From positions 130,064 to 194,063 of the forward strand of contig BEXV01000668.1 of the NCBI GenBank assembly GCA_003118195.1: DNA of 64,000 nucleotides, in the 5' to 3' direction. Below are positions 33,505 through 45,897 of this stretch, piece after piece. Position 1 is the stretch's first letter. Each line of letters begins with the position of its first letter. The notes below the pieces were generated by a model. The model had not been told where the DNA came from, made no database searches, and was given only the letters and a program-made list of their open reading frames with translations. The position numbers and the translations under genes were made by a program. The DNA comes from Hemicentrotus pulcherrimus (taxonomy: Eukaryota; Echinodermata; Echinoidea; Camarodonta; Strongylocentrotidae).

Positions 33505-34374
33505 CTTTAATGTACTAATATGATGAGGCAAATATAGGCGCATTGGATGTGAGGGGGGGGGGGGCTTCAAGCATACCCCTATAATTGTGAAACTACACAT
33601 TATTCGGGCAACCATCACCTGCTAACATTCAGGCAACGAGGTATAGTCATAACTTTCTAATCACAATACAACGACGGCATCACATGAAAACGCCTTAAAT
33701 TCATGGAAAAGTGGAGAGTGAGGAGAAAAAGTAGAGACAGGGATACTGATATAAAATCATCGACAAGACTTTCAACAAATCAAAACAAAAATCAATCAAT
33801 ATATACACCACTGACTTGTCTCTAGATATCATGTTCTGATAACAGTATTAAGCAGAGCTTCCGAGATCGCCTAATGTTGTTTTCTAAAAACGAAAAAAAA
33901 AAAAAAACGTCTTTGTGACCGTAATATCTCTGGGAAGGAGCTTTAATGTACTAATATGATGAGGCAAATATAGGCGCATTGGATGTGAGGGGGGGGGGGG
34001 CTTCAAGCATACCCCTATAATTGTGAAACTACACATTATTCGGGCAACCATCACCTGCTAACATTCAGGCAACGAGGTATAGTCATAACTTTCTAATCAC
34101 AATACAACGACGGCATCACATGAAAACGCCTTAAATTCATGGAAAAGTGGAGAGTGAGGAGAAAAAGTAGAGACAGGGATACTGATATAAAATCATCGAC
34201 AAGACTTTCAACAAATCAAAACAAAAATCAATCAATATATACACCACTGACTTGTCTCTAGATATCATGTTCTGATAACAGTATTAAGCAGAGCTTCCGA
34301 GATCGCCTAATGTTGTTTTCTAAAAACGAAAAAAAAAAAATCGTCTTTGTGACCGTAATATCTCTGGGAAGGAG
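33505..34374. repeat. 436-base direct tandem duplication
   Basis: 33505-33940 and 33941-34374 are nearly identical, both running from 'ctttaatgtactaatatgat' to 'tctctgggaaggag', and differ mainly in the length of an A-run. The copies abut without a gap. It is either a very recent duplication or an assembly doubling. Confidence 0.9.
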
Positions 34375-37300
34375 CTTTGCCCCCCTCCCCACCCCCATAA
34401 CCCCCTAAAATTTAAGACAATACCGGGCCCTTAATTGCGCCAATCGAGAGAGAGGGATTGAAAGTAATGATAATACTACATCAGGATTGAGGCTACTGAG
34501 ATTACGTCAGACTATTCAAGAATGTGAATGAAATAAATGTAAATCCTGCTAAATCGGGTTTATCTTAGTTTTAGTCAATCGCTACATCATGTGTTGTAAT
34601 AAAACAGTCGCAAGTTATGGTATAAGTAATAAATAAAATGATCCGTGTTCTTTTTTCTTTCTGGCGCACTGTAACGTGCCTTTTAATATACATCATTTCA
34701 ACAAACATCCCATTCTACATGCAGTATAACATTATAATATCATTATAATAACTGGTGTGATTTTTTGTCTTCTCGTAAATCACAAAATAATAATGATCAA
34801 TATTTTGACGCTCTAGAGGCATCGAGTAGGAAGAAATTAATTAGAACGTCTGTCAATTGTTTTGATACACGAAGCGTGGTGAAAACCTTCGGTGGAAACA
34901 AGCTGCATGTACTTCTATTGATTCCAAAGTTCTGCGAACACGATGAAGGGTTTGAAAATAAGCTCATTTTCAAATACGAACATCAATTAACAGAAAACTT
35001 TGAATTAAACATTTAAACATTAAACAATTAAATCTAGATTTGAAAATCTATTCATAATGTATGCTCAACTTTGCGATAGGCTTAACATTTATTAGTAAAT
35101 AATGATGGGTATCCGGCAAAAGTAATTCCTAATTCTTTCAAACTTATTGATGCTGCATGAAGGCTACAGTAAGCTAATACTGTACATTAAGATAGGAGAT
35201 AGTTGACGGATAACTCATAATTCCATGAATTAATAAATTCCTTAATTTTAAAGAAATAATCATGGCACCACTTGCAATACACCGCTATAAAGTAACTGCG
35301 TGGGAAAGAAACGCAAACCAAAATTTCATTTTCCCTCGCTCGACAATAAGAATACCTCCACATAAAAAGCAAACACAATAATACCACAAAAAATCTATTA
35401 TTCATGGAGTTATGAATGCAAACAAATGATAAATCACGCGATTCATGCACTGACGCAAGATGGAAAGCAAATACAGAGTATCGGGACGGAGCGAACCCGC
35501 ACCTTTATACCACTCGTTGTTATTCTGTGCAGGCAAATCAACAAGATATGCATGACCTGGTTTGTATATATTTACTCAGAATCAACACAGCAGTGAAATC
35601 AATTCGGTTTTAATTAACGGGGATCTTATTCCAATCGTTTGCTCATGATTTTGATTTCAATGTATCAATATTGTGGTTATCTTCTTTCTACATCTTCTTA
35701 AAAGACTACATTTAAGACACTATATTTTCTGACTGTGCTCATTCTAAACCGAAGGTGAATAACAGGCCTTCTTATCAAAACTACTTCTTGCTAATTAAAC
35801 AAAATCATAAATTGCAAAGCTACAGTTCTAGGTAGGGTAAATAAAGCATATTTGTCTATGGCATGGTATGTCATGTTTGAAATCAATATGACTCTCCTCT
35901 GGTAAGTGACAGGAACATTTGGTGTTTTGCAATTCAACCTTTTACGACTGAATCAGGCTGTTTAAAGAACATCACAAAAATTACGGAAAGCGTGTTTTAT
36001 TGTTCTAGTTCAATTTAGTTCAAAGTTATCTAATGCTTTATTTAACACACACTCTCTGTATACAATTCCACCTTGTGGCTTTCACCCGCCGTATACCTTC
36101 TCACGCACGCGAAAATCAACAGTGACCCGAGAGTCAACCTAATTTTTACTGCTTTTTACACATTTAAATGACAGCGAAATATAACTGAGTTTTATTTTGC
36201 AAAATCGAAATTATAAGTCATTGTATTTATTTTGTATCAAGTTGTTTTCGCTTTAATTATGCCATGCATGCAATTACAAAAACAAAATATATTCTCTATA
36301 CCAGTGGCATAGTGTGAGTGAAGACATTTAGGGGACACTGGCATCATGGAGGAGAAGGGTAGGGGTGGGGGTTGTCTACCTCTTCTGTAACCGACATACG
36401 AGAAATGAAACAATCGATTAGGGAAAGGTGTGGGAAGGGTCTCGTATCATATTCTTTTTCAGTTCTTTTTTTATATTTTATTTTATCCAGTTGCCTCTCT
36501 ATCTTTTGCGCCCTCTTCCTTTTCTTTATGACATCACTGGATGGAGGGAGGGGGGGGGTATTCCGTGTCCCATGTATCTTTGACTCTGCTCTACACAATG
36601 TAAAGGGAATTTTTAGCATTATTTCGCAATCAGTAAGCTTAATTTTACTGAAGCATGAAGCATGAATACCCTCTCATGATAACAATGTCCAAGTAGAATA
36701 ACGATTGAATTATAAACTCATCGAATATATTTCGAAAACAAAATTTGACGTAGACGTCACGTACAGAAGGTTCATGGTATTTACTACCCTATACATTTGA
36801 AAATTTTTGCGACACCAGCAACGAGTTTGCAAGTCATTTAAGTATAGACGATGGCTGTAATGAGGTGTCAGCTCTTTACAACTGTAGGGATCACGCCAAG
36901 AAAAAAAAAATAGTTCCAATATTTCCTATTTTCTTAATACCATGAAACTATGAAACTTGCTAGCGTTTATAGGAAACAGAAGGACTATATATTGGGCTTG
37001 CCCACAAACAAATTACGACGTTCCATTAACCCGTGGACTACTGAATTATCTAATTCCCATAGACTTAACACAGGGACCACCAGGTTCCAGTAAGCAATGG
37101 GTTAAATGTTTATTTCATCACATAAGGGTAGGAAGACATTTTCTAACAAACTTGATTGACATACTGTTGTCATATATTTGGTTTAGTCTCTGTAGATGCC
37201 TCCGAAGAAAGACTTTTGGTATTGCATACTTTATCGAGAGATATACATCAAATATACTTTGCTTTGCTTTTAACAATAACACAGAGAACAATTGCAATAT

Positions 37301-39084
37301 ATTCTGCTAATAATACAAAAGAGATACTTAATCATATCATAGATATCTCACGTTTATATTGATATAGTTTTGAGCAAATCATAGTCAATACCAATGTTCT
37401 TAAGAATACTTAATGTAAGCAGCATATCTATTGATCTGATTTGAAAGACTTGGTTATTGAAATACCTTGCGAAAATGCGAAAGTCATAAAGTTCGAAAGC
37501 ACTAAAGTCTAAAAATGAATTACCATGTCCATACAGTTTAAACCTCAAATCTTTACAGATAAATGACAAGATATACATTGTTATTGATATAGCAAGTGTC
37601 TCTTTGTCAACAAACGGGTTAAAATGTTGACATTAATATCTTTTCTAGTTTGAATAAAATCACTATTCATGAGAACTCTACAAGCCGATTTACAAACAAA
37701 AGTTAACATAATATCACGAATAACAAAAATAAAAAAATATGGAAGCCTGTAGAATATGATCACATAGACTTTCGGAAAAATTCTGGCAATTTCAAGCCTT
37801 GTGCGTTATCTTTTGAATGTGGAACAGTTTGAAGACATTATTACATAATCCGAGTACGATTTCTGGAGGCAATGGCGCAATGAAAGTACCCTTTTTTAGG
37901 TGATTTCTCAAAAGTCCCTGGAGTCGTAATTAAGTAAATTTAACGTTTGCGTCACCTTGTAAGTTCGATGATACAACACCTAATCCGAACATAATTTCGA
38001 ACGGCAATACAAAAGCGTATCATATAACTAAATAAAGATTCCTCAAAAGTCCTTGATTTCGTCTTCAAATAACATCAGCATAGATATACATACTGTTTCC
38101 CTCAGAAAGTTTGAATAAATTATCTTCACCTTTTTTCAAGAAATGATTGTGACAATATGATATATTCTTAAAATAGATGAAGTCTTTATATTCTCGGAGC
38201 TTTATTGATCAATCTCTATGAATCGTGAGATCTTTCCGGGAGGATATAAACGTATCTTTCAAATCGAAATCATATCATCATAATAAATTCCAGAAGAGAG
38301 GTGAAGACAATATTAGTTCCACTTTTTGGGCTACCGTGTATGTCGTGATAATTCTGTCATAATAAACATTTACCTTGTAATCAGTACATTTTGTCAACAT
38401 ACATTGATATTACATTCATTTATTGTATAATTACAATTGTAATTTTACAATAATGTCCATAATATTTTGGGAGTAATATATAGTACATCATGAATCATAT
38501 CCATCTGATTATCAGTACATGAGGGAATTCAAGTTGATCTCAATTCTGTTTTGGCTTCTTACACACAATATTTAACAGTGAAAACACCATCCATTGATTA
38601 TTGCAAGATAAGAGACATTGTGAACAGGTCTGAAGAAAAAAAAAAGATTGTCATGGGTGTCCAAAGTTATCATTTTTGTTGTGAATCTGTACATTTAAAA
38701 TTTCTTTCATATTTCACGTTTAGTCGCATGTAATTCTGCAATAAAACTGTATAAAATAATGATATCGGGCCGCATTCATACCATTGCAAGTTATGACCTT
38801 CATAAACGTGAACTTCACTATCACTAAAATCTGCATTTCTTATGATTACTTTTCCTGAGGTTATAACGAACATTTTGAAGCTCTAAGGAATAACAGCGTG
38901 ATGAATAAAATACTATTCTCGTCACTGGAAAGTACATATTGAGTATTATCCATTGGACCCGATTTTTGTGAAATACACAGATAAAGCCACACTGTCCTAC
39001 TTGTAGCTACGTAACTGCTCCCTCTATATAGAAACCAATGTCTAATCGGTGACCATTGGTCCCCCATGATCCTCTTTTTCTTGT
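34375..39084. other. Intergenic stretch, no gene recognised
   Basis: AT-rich sequence with scattered short frames. The longest (34765-35016, 83 codons) has ordinary composition but no splice or family support. G-rich low-complexity patches lie at about 36355-36370 and 36540-36560. Candidate 3' UTR of the PTB gene lies at the right end. Confidence 0.45.
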
Positions 39085-39180
39085 GTTAATCGAGAGCTGA
39101 GTTGATGAGACAACCACCTGTCCAGTGACCTTGCAGAGTGGTCTAATCCCTCATATAACCTAGTACAGATAAGCTTTAAA
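39085..39180. repeat. Dispersed repeat, copy 2
   Basis: Similar to 27475-27572 in the same orientation ('gttgatgagacaaccacctg', 'gtggtctaatccctc'). It starts about 55 bases beyond the stop codon of the PTB gene, so it probably lies in that gene's 3' UTR. Confidence 0.7.
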
Positions 39181-39233
39181 GAATCCCTCGAAGACTCCAT
39201 TGCTCCAAGTCTCATGTTCACATAAAGGTACTC

Positions 39234-40760
39234 CTAGAAGTAATCCTTATCGGATGTTACACTGGATTGGCTAGCATGTGTCCTTGGTCCAGGCCGACTA
39301 CCCCTAGGATCACCCCTATAACCACCACTCTGGTAGCTGTATCCTGGGTGGTATCCAGCAGGACTCCTCATCGTCGAAGGCGACACTGGACTCGCATGCG
39401 GTGATATAGGGCTAAACACAGCCACATCCCCTTCCTCGTACTCCAACCAATCGCGAACTCGTTTCTCGATGTCCTCGCTTCGTAATTTCTGATCGGGAGG
39501 CTCGTTTCTTGATTTCTTCGAGTTGAGTCGGCCGCTGGCGCCTGGTTTCCCACCGGTTGGTGAGATATCTAGACCACCGAATTCTTCCTGGAGCATTTCG
39601 ATAAAGATGTAGTCGGATCCGTCACGGCTTACCCCGCTGAAAGAATCGCTAAAGAGAGTTGAATTGCTCTCGTCGGTTGAGGAGGTATTACCAGTTGAAG
39701 AACGAGATCGCGGCAGAGCCGGGTTTTTGTAGTATCGAGCACCGTTTTGTTTTTGGAAGGCATCCGGATGCTGATGAGCATCACCAGGTGTGTTTGTAGG
39801 TTTGGGTGCCCTCTGAGGATACTGAGACATTTCAGTCGTTGGCATAGATACTCGAGGGTCATAATGACGTGAAATGGGTTGCTGGATTGGCCTTCCTTGG
39901 ACATCCATTTGGTTTTCAGCCATCATCCTGGGACCAGGTGGAGCTGCGTAGAGCATTCCCGGAGCAGTTCCATTGTAGCCTTCTCGTGACGTAGGATGCA
40001 CTGCATGAGGTTGTGGTGTCGCCACGGCAGGATCCAGGGCAGACTGTCCTGGTGGTAAACCGACCGGTCTGTTCTGACCATGATTCCTGGCCAATCGCAC
40101 AGCCGCACCCTTATTCTTCGCGCCATCAAGGATGACAGAGTACATGGTCAAATCAGCAGCGGTCAATGATTCGTTAGGCGATGTCGGAGGAGAGATGTCG
40201 AATGACGGACCACTCATCACGCTCTGCTGTCGGAGCATCTTGCGCTCCTGTCGCATCCGTCTTCGCTTCTGCAAGTCTTCAAACACTTCAAGGAAAGTAC
40301 GAAGCAACCAATAAGTGATCTCACTTGCCTCCTTCTTTCTTTCACAATGAAAAGCATGACATTCGAATAAACTGTTCTCAGGGTTTGAATCTGTTCTGGT
40401 AATGATGGCAAACACTTTGGGATGCTGTTCATCTGCTACGCCATAACAGATGTGATGAATTGGGATCAAAACGTGTTTCTCCTTACCAAAGGCTCCGTTT
40501 AAGTCCAGGAAATGGAAACCCTTTTCCGTAATCTGGAGAGCCGATTTCTTCGGAGATTTCTGTCGATCTTTCAGCTTCATGAGAGCCTCAACAGGTTCGG
40601 AAATATATTCCCTTCCGTACTCGCCCCTGGCCGGCATCTTACCCAAATATTGTACGGGAAATACGGGACACTTCTGATCGACGGAACCTCTTCCGCTTCG
40701 GGGCAATCCGCCTCGATCCTTCTCCAAACTTTTTCGCATTATCAGATTCTTCGATGCCAT
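39234..40760 (-). CDS. Single-exon PTB (phosphotyrosine-interaction) domain adaptor, FAM43/PID1-like
   Basis: The largest intact open frame in the window: 508 aa with no intron. The ATG is the first after an in-frame TAA nine bases upstream, which fixes the start. Residues about 31-165 form a PTB/PID domain: CPVFPVQYLGK (first strand), ARGEYG, the segment ALQITEKGFHFLD, then HHICYGVADEQHPKVFAIITR and LFECHAFHCE, ending in a helix (LLRTFLEVFEDLQ) followed by a basic stretch (KRRRMRQERK). The 'CYGVAD...PKVFA...CHA' core is shared by FAM43 and PID1 proteins, and FAM43 genes are also intronless. The remaining 340 residues are Pro/Ser/Gln-rich and probably disordered, with a conserved-looking acidic/hydrophobic segment (YIFIEMLQEEFGGLDI) and a C terminus SDKDYF. 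It probably acts in the cytoplasm as a scaffold binding NPxY-type tails; partner and pathway are unknown. Confidence 0.93.
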   Translation of the reverse strand: MASKNLIMRKSLEKDRGGLPRSGRGSVDQKCPVFPVQYLGKMPARGEYGREYISEPVEALMKLKDRQKSPKKSALQITEKGFHFLDLNGAFGKEKHVLIPIHHICYGVADEQHPKVFAIITRTDSNPENSLFECHAFHCERKKEASEITYWLLRTFLEVFEDLQKRRRMRQERKMLRQQSVMSGPSFDISPPTSPNESLTAADLTMYSVILDGAKNKGAAVRLARNHGQNRPVGLPPGQSALDPAVATPQPHAVHPTSREGYNGTAPGMLYAAPPGPRMMAENQMDVQGRPIQQPISRHYDPRVSMPTTEMSQYPQRAPKPTNTPGDAHQHPDAFQKQNGARYYKNPALPRSRSSTGNTSSTDESNSTLFSDSFSGVSRDGSDYIFIEMLQEEFGGLDISPTGGKPGASGRLNSKKSRNEPPDQKLRSEDIEKRVRDWLEYEEGDVAVFSPISPHASPVSPSTMRSPAGYHPGYSYQSGGYRGDPRGSRPGPRTHASQSSVTSDKDYF

Positions 40761-42540
40761 TCTGCTTTACTTTAGATTCCAAAGAAATCAGAGTCCAGTT
40801 TCATCAAATCACTGTCATTATTCCATGTGAATATGCTCCAACAAGTGTTTTCCGGAGCCGCACTATACCATTACTTAGCTTTAACGGTATATCCTGTCTA
40901 TGCAAAGCTATCACTCCTCAATAACATGATAGAATATAGTGTGTCCTTCCAAAGCGGGAAGCCTATCGACCCCGACAGGTTCGCTCGGTCGATGGGTAAA
41001 CTATATTGTCACGAAACACAATGGCAAACAATTCTTTGACGTAGGCTTTATTCTTCTCTCTCACGATCCCCGGAAAGTAGTCTGGCACTGTGCTAGAGGG
41101 AAAAAGAGCTGGGACGAGAAGAGCGATTTAGTCCTTTTGTAAAGATTCACTGACTCGTGGCATGGTTGAAGTCGTTTCAAGTCGTGCCAGACCAACATCA
41201 TTAGCATATTCCAGGGGGTGGGAGATTTAAAGAAAAGTTATCAGACAGGAAATAAAGTAGCTAAAATGAAAAAATACCGCTATGTTCAGTTAATTGGTGA
41301 TCCAAAAATGACGTCACATTGTTTTGCTTTTGGCAGTATAATCAAGGTCTTGTAACAAAAACAGTTTATGCATCGAATCGTGAGATATATATCAAACTAA
41401 AATTATTATAAATCGAAGCCGGTGTTATGTTGATCCCTTTTATCTTCCGCATGGTATTCTTTTAATTCTATGAAGTTTCAAAATGTTGATATTTCCCCCT
41501 TATTTTTCTCCAAAATTCCTCCAAACAGACAACAAACGCATGTCTTATTTGTCTAAAAACACACGGGAACGAAAATAACCTTCATTGATTCCATACAAGT
41601 ACTTCGACCCCAACAAGATTGGTTTATAAATGTGTACCGTAAAAGGCTCGAAACTTGCACCATCATGAATGTAGGAAGATATTCATACAGGTGGACTTCG
41701 TCCTCAATAAATCCCCAAAGCTTCCTCGAATTTATTAAAGGCTAGAGTATCATAATCATCAATCTTTGAATTATGAAAAAACCCGGAAAAAACAGTCATA
41801 TTTCATCAAAATGTTACTATGATGAACGCATTCCATCTTAACTTATATATTATTTTCGACAGGACAGGCTATTATCACTAAACTCTAAGTTATTTGGTAT
41901 GCACTTTGTGCAATAGACTGATTAGTCTATAATATTGCACAAGAAAAGGCGCTTTATATTACATCCTTCATGGTTGAACTTTGGTCTGTATCTTGTCGTG
42001 ATGATGTTGACTCAGTCGCGGTTACATGGTGGTACAGAAAACAACGCATGTTTGAGACTGATGTCCTGGTTACAGTAATAATAATATAACAATATTTATT
42101 TTAAAAAAAAACGAATAATTATGTTAGCCTACTGCGCTGCAAGAGCTCCTGGCTGGTTGGTTGGCTTTATTTACGATCATAAAATATACCCCCCCCCCNA
42201 TGTACAGCATGTCCATGTACATCATAAATCAATATAAAAATCTGAATTTTTTTCTGTTGCAGTAACAAACAACTATTCCATTCGGTATGGGAGCTCTGAT
42301 TAGAGTTCAGACAATACTGTCATTGACAAAACACACACACACACACACACATACACATAAAGAAACAAAACTCTTATATGATTTACATGAACTAGGCCTA
42401 TAGTTTTATTTTTATTTTGAATTAAAAAATTAAAAAATTAAAAAATATTGAAATCTAAATAAAGATCGAGGAATACCCGCTTCGTCAGATCCCAAAATAA
42501 CTACAATAAATTGATTAATAAATTAATAAGAATAATAATA
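40761..42540. other. Between PTB gene and SINE; presumed PTB promoter region
   Basis: The left part should hold the 5' UTR and promoter of the PTB gene; no TATA box is obvious. A (CA)n tract lies at 42331-42350 and a single-N poly-C join at 42190-42199. No other gene is seen. Confidence 0.45.
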
Positions 42541-42740
42541 GATGTGTCGTGGTCGAGTGGATACGTCACCGGACTGTCGATCACAAGGTTCACAACACAT
42601 CTACATTTTCCACACTCAACTCAGGTGATGTAAATGGGTATCTGGCAGGAGTTAACCCCTTGAAATGCTAGAGCGCTGTAATGGCCGCCTTGCTGAAGCC
42701 AGGGTAATAATCGGGGCAGCGCCAGGAGCGTCACAGCGTG
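42541..42740 (+). mobile_element. tRNA-derived SINE, Leu/Ser-tRNA-like head
   Basis: It begins 'gtgtcgtggtcgagtggatacg', an A-box typical of Leu/Ser-type tRNA genes, and continues to 'gatcacaaggttcacaac', a decayed B-box. A GC-rich body follows ('gctgtaatggccgccttgctg'). The structure fits a SINE rather than a tRNA gene, because the cloverleaf is broken and a long unrelated body follows. The end is unclear. Confidence 0.6.
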
Positions 42741-44496
42741 ACAGACATGTACGCTTTATAAGAAGCCATTTTTGTTATAATATTTATCATTATATAAACA
42801 CAAACCATGAAATAGAGGATGTACATTTCACAGCAACAAGAATATATACATCACCCACCCTTCCCTACCCTGTGGCTAAATTTAATTTCAGTTTTATTGA
42901 AAGGTCTATTGTCAGAAAATAAAATATACTTAAATAAAGATTCCAGCTAAACCTCCACTATTTTTTTAGGCATTCATTCTTACTTCCTTCTTAAACAATT
43001 TTAAATGTATCTGAATTTAAAACAATAAGAGGTAAGTCATTGTAAAATTTACCATCACGATATAAATCGTTTTCACTTATTTCATTGTATTCAGGCTAGG
43101 TAAGTGCACCGTGTTGTAATCTACGTTACATCGAAGGTAATGAAATATTTGTGCTTTAGTTTTGATTTTAAAGTACTTAAGTAAAGATAATTGTATTTAC
43201 TGCATAAAGCTTCTTCTTTAATCCTTGCATGAACATTTTCCGTGACTAGATTGTCTATGACTTTATGTATGGGTAAACAATAATTCTATACAGGAATACT
43301 TTTTAAAACTTGGTGTGAGATTCCGAAAAACAAACATCAAGAAAGCAAAACTATATTCAATAAATAAGTCAATAAAGTTGATCATATCTCTGTACCTACC
43401 AGGGTTTACAATTTGGGGTGTACAAGAAAATATGCTAGGTTGTGTTTTAAAAGGGGTTACGATACCAGCCCCTTGGTATCCGCCCACTGCCCAAAGAGCA
43501 TCAGGCAAATTAAAAAAAAAAAGAAGTAATTACCAGCTGCGATATCCAAGGGTATAGTATATAGGACGTGTCGCCAATGGAATGAATGGCAAAATAGTGA
43601 CAATTAATGTTTTATCAAAATGGCACACTAGGGTGGGATCAGCTGATGTCGCAATCCAGTGTTTTATCATATAGACTACAATAACAATTGAGAAAAAGTA
43701 TTATAAATTTTGAATTTCTTGAAAAAGGTGCAATTTGCATATTTTCACGCAGCCATCAAGCGGACAACTGGTTAAAATCAGACTGCGAATAAGGTTTTGC
43801 TTTTGAATATCATCAGAGTGTCTCCTTATCTCTAATATATTCTAACATCAACTCAACAGTCACATATTGAGAAAGCTCTAACCGTGGCATAAGCAATTTT
43901 TGACCCATAATATGTCATACATAGACAATAATGAAGTTTTTGTGCCAATTATTTCTGTACTGTCTTGTTACTAGCTTGCAAGGTCGTCCCACTAACGTCA
44001 TCCACAAAATTAATACCAACCATCATTCTCGGTTGGGTAGTTCTTCATGAAGGTTTATAGCCTTGTCCTGACCGTATTTATATATTCCCTCTTTAGCATT
44101 TTTCTCGTAAAATAGAATAATTCGAATATAGGTAAAGTTGTAACTAGTACCATTCATTTGATCTTACCATGATCCTTATTCCGATTTCAAAACTTTCATT
44201 TTTTTAACGATCTCATTCAAATTCAATATAATGAAGTTTCAGATCGAGAAGTTGCATGCCCTGGATTTGTTTTGTTTACTGAATGAGATAAAAATGGGTT
44301 TTCCTGCCTTGGATGTTTGGGAACGCTGGTCATACCCCTTTTCTTCATTCTCTAGCGGCTTTTCTGTTGCCTATTTCTAATACATCGACTGTGATACTGA
44401 TACCCCTTCGCGCGCCCGTGCCGACACCCCCCCCCCCTTCTTTCTCCCTCCGTTCTCCATCCCCCTTTCACCCTTTAATTCTTCCAACTATATGTG

Positions 44497-45070
44497 CCAA
44501 AAGACACTTCTAAAAGAAACTGCAACGATTTAAGCGACATTTGGTCCTACTCAAGCAGGAGCAAACATTGAAGGAGAAACAAATCAAATTAAAAGCACCG
44601 ATCGAAACAAGTGAAATAAAAAAAATATTCAATTTTAATGGCTTGATCAGGTTAAATTGATGAAATGAGTGTCTTAACTTTACGTTCTATGTCGAATTGC
44701 GAAAGAAGAACTTTACGAAGGAAAGGGGGAAAGAAGAAGATGGGGACGAAGACCCCCCCCCCCCCCCCCCCCCNNNNNNNNNNNNNNNNNNNNNNNNNNN
44801 NNNNNNNNNNNNNNNNNNNNNNNNNNNNNNNNNNNNNNNNNNNNNNNNNNNNNNNNNNNNNNNNNNNNNNNNNNNNNNNNNNNNNNNNNNNNNNNNNNNN
44901 NNNNNNNNNNNNNNNNNNNNNNNNNNNNNNNNNNNNNNNNNNNNNNNNNNNNNNNNNNNNNNNNNNNGCCAAAAGACACTTCTAAAATAAGCTGCAACGA
45001 TTTTAGTGACATTTGGTTCTACTCAAGCAGGAGCAAACTTTGAAGAAGAAACAAATCAAATTATAAACTG
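44497..45070. repeat. Duplicate sequence on both sides of assembly gap
   Basis: 'gccaaaagacacttctaaaa' and the following 100 bases occur at 44497 and again at 44968, with the 194-N gap between. This is either a tandem duplication or two alleles placed in series. Confidence 0.8.
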
Positions 45071-45345
45071 GTGACTGGGCTATATTCACGTACCATCACA
45101 ACAAAATATTGGCGCCTGTACATTTCCGCCATCGCTACCAATACGGTGTACGGCCACCTTCCTACACGGATCGTGTACTGTACATACGTATTTTTTTCTT
45201 TCCTCCTATCATGAAAATAATTGTGACGATATGGTTTTTTTTTAATTTATAGATTTATAGTTAATAACTTCTCAGAACTAATTATCAAGAAAAATATTAT
45301 AATTGGGTAAGAAATTATTCCAATGCCGGTATAATTGGGCAAATA

Positions 45346-45384
45346 ATATATATATTATATATATATATATATATATATTATATA
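45346..45384. repeat. (TA)n microsatellite
   Basis: Alternating TA run with a few interruptions, about 500 bases before the SEC14L2-like start codon. Confidence 0.9.
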
Positions 45385-45897
45385 AAGCATAATGATATCA
45401 TGCTGTCAAAGAACTTAAAAAAAAAAAGATGTTCCTTGGTTAAAATTCAGTTTGTTTGTCTCCTTAATTTGTCTTTATTTATCTTTGAATTTATTTGTTT
45501 TTGTATGAATTATTTTTAGCAAATCATTTGCAGAAAATGTGCAATATAATTTCAATAGAAATGTACGAAAGAAGCGGTAGCAGAATGACTCCATATAGTA
45601 CCATACTTTAAAATTTAAACAAGAAACAATTTTTAAAGTGTACACTTTTAATAACTCTATATCACAAAGTTGCCAGGCCTATTTAATTGTAATCTTCTAT
45701 ATTTGGCATGTTAATTGGGTCACATGTCACACTTGGGTCATTGCATAATGATGAGGTGATCATCGTAATTTACATCACAAAGGTGGAGGGATCAACGCTA
45801 CCGAAAAGGCGAAAAAAGGGACTAGACCCATTTATACATTGTCTATACATTTCACAAAATAAGCGTGTAATGAACTGAAAAATGTTACTCAGAGAAA

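Larger units (their letters stand above)
42741..45897. other. Intergenic upstream of the SEC14L2-like gene
   Basis: No gene recognised. It contains the second N gap (44774-44967) behind a poly-C run. The sequence at 44497-44600 reappears at about 95 percent identity by eye at 44968-45070 just after the gap. A (TA)n tract lies at 45346-45384. The last few hundred bases should hold the promoter and 5' UTR of the next gene. Confidence 0.5.

Noticed and set aside
34765..35016. 83-codon plus-strand frame with ordinary composition
   Set aside because: No recognisable motif, no exon borders leading to neighbours, and surrounded by non-coding sequence.
44652..45012. Several frames across 44652-45012
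   Set aside because: Artefacts of the N gap and the poly-C run.
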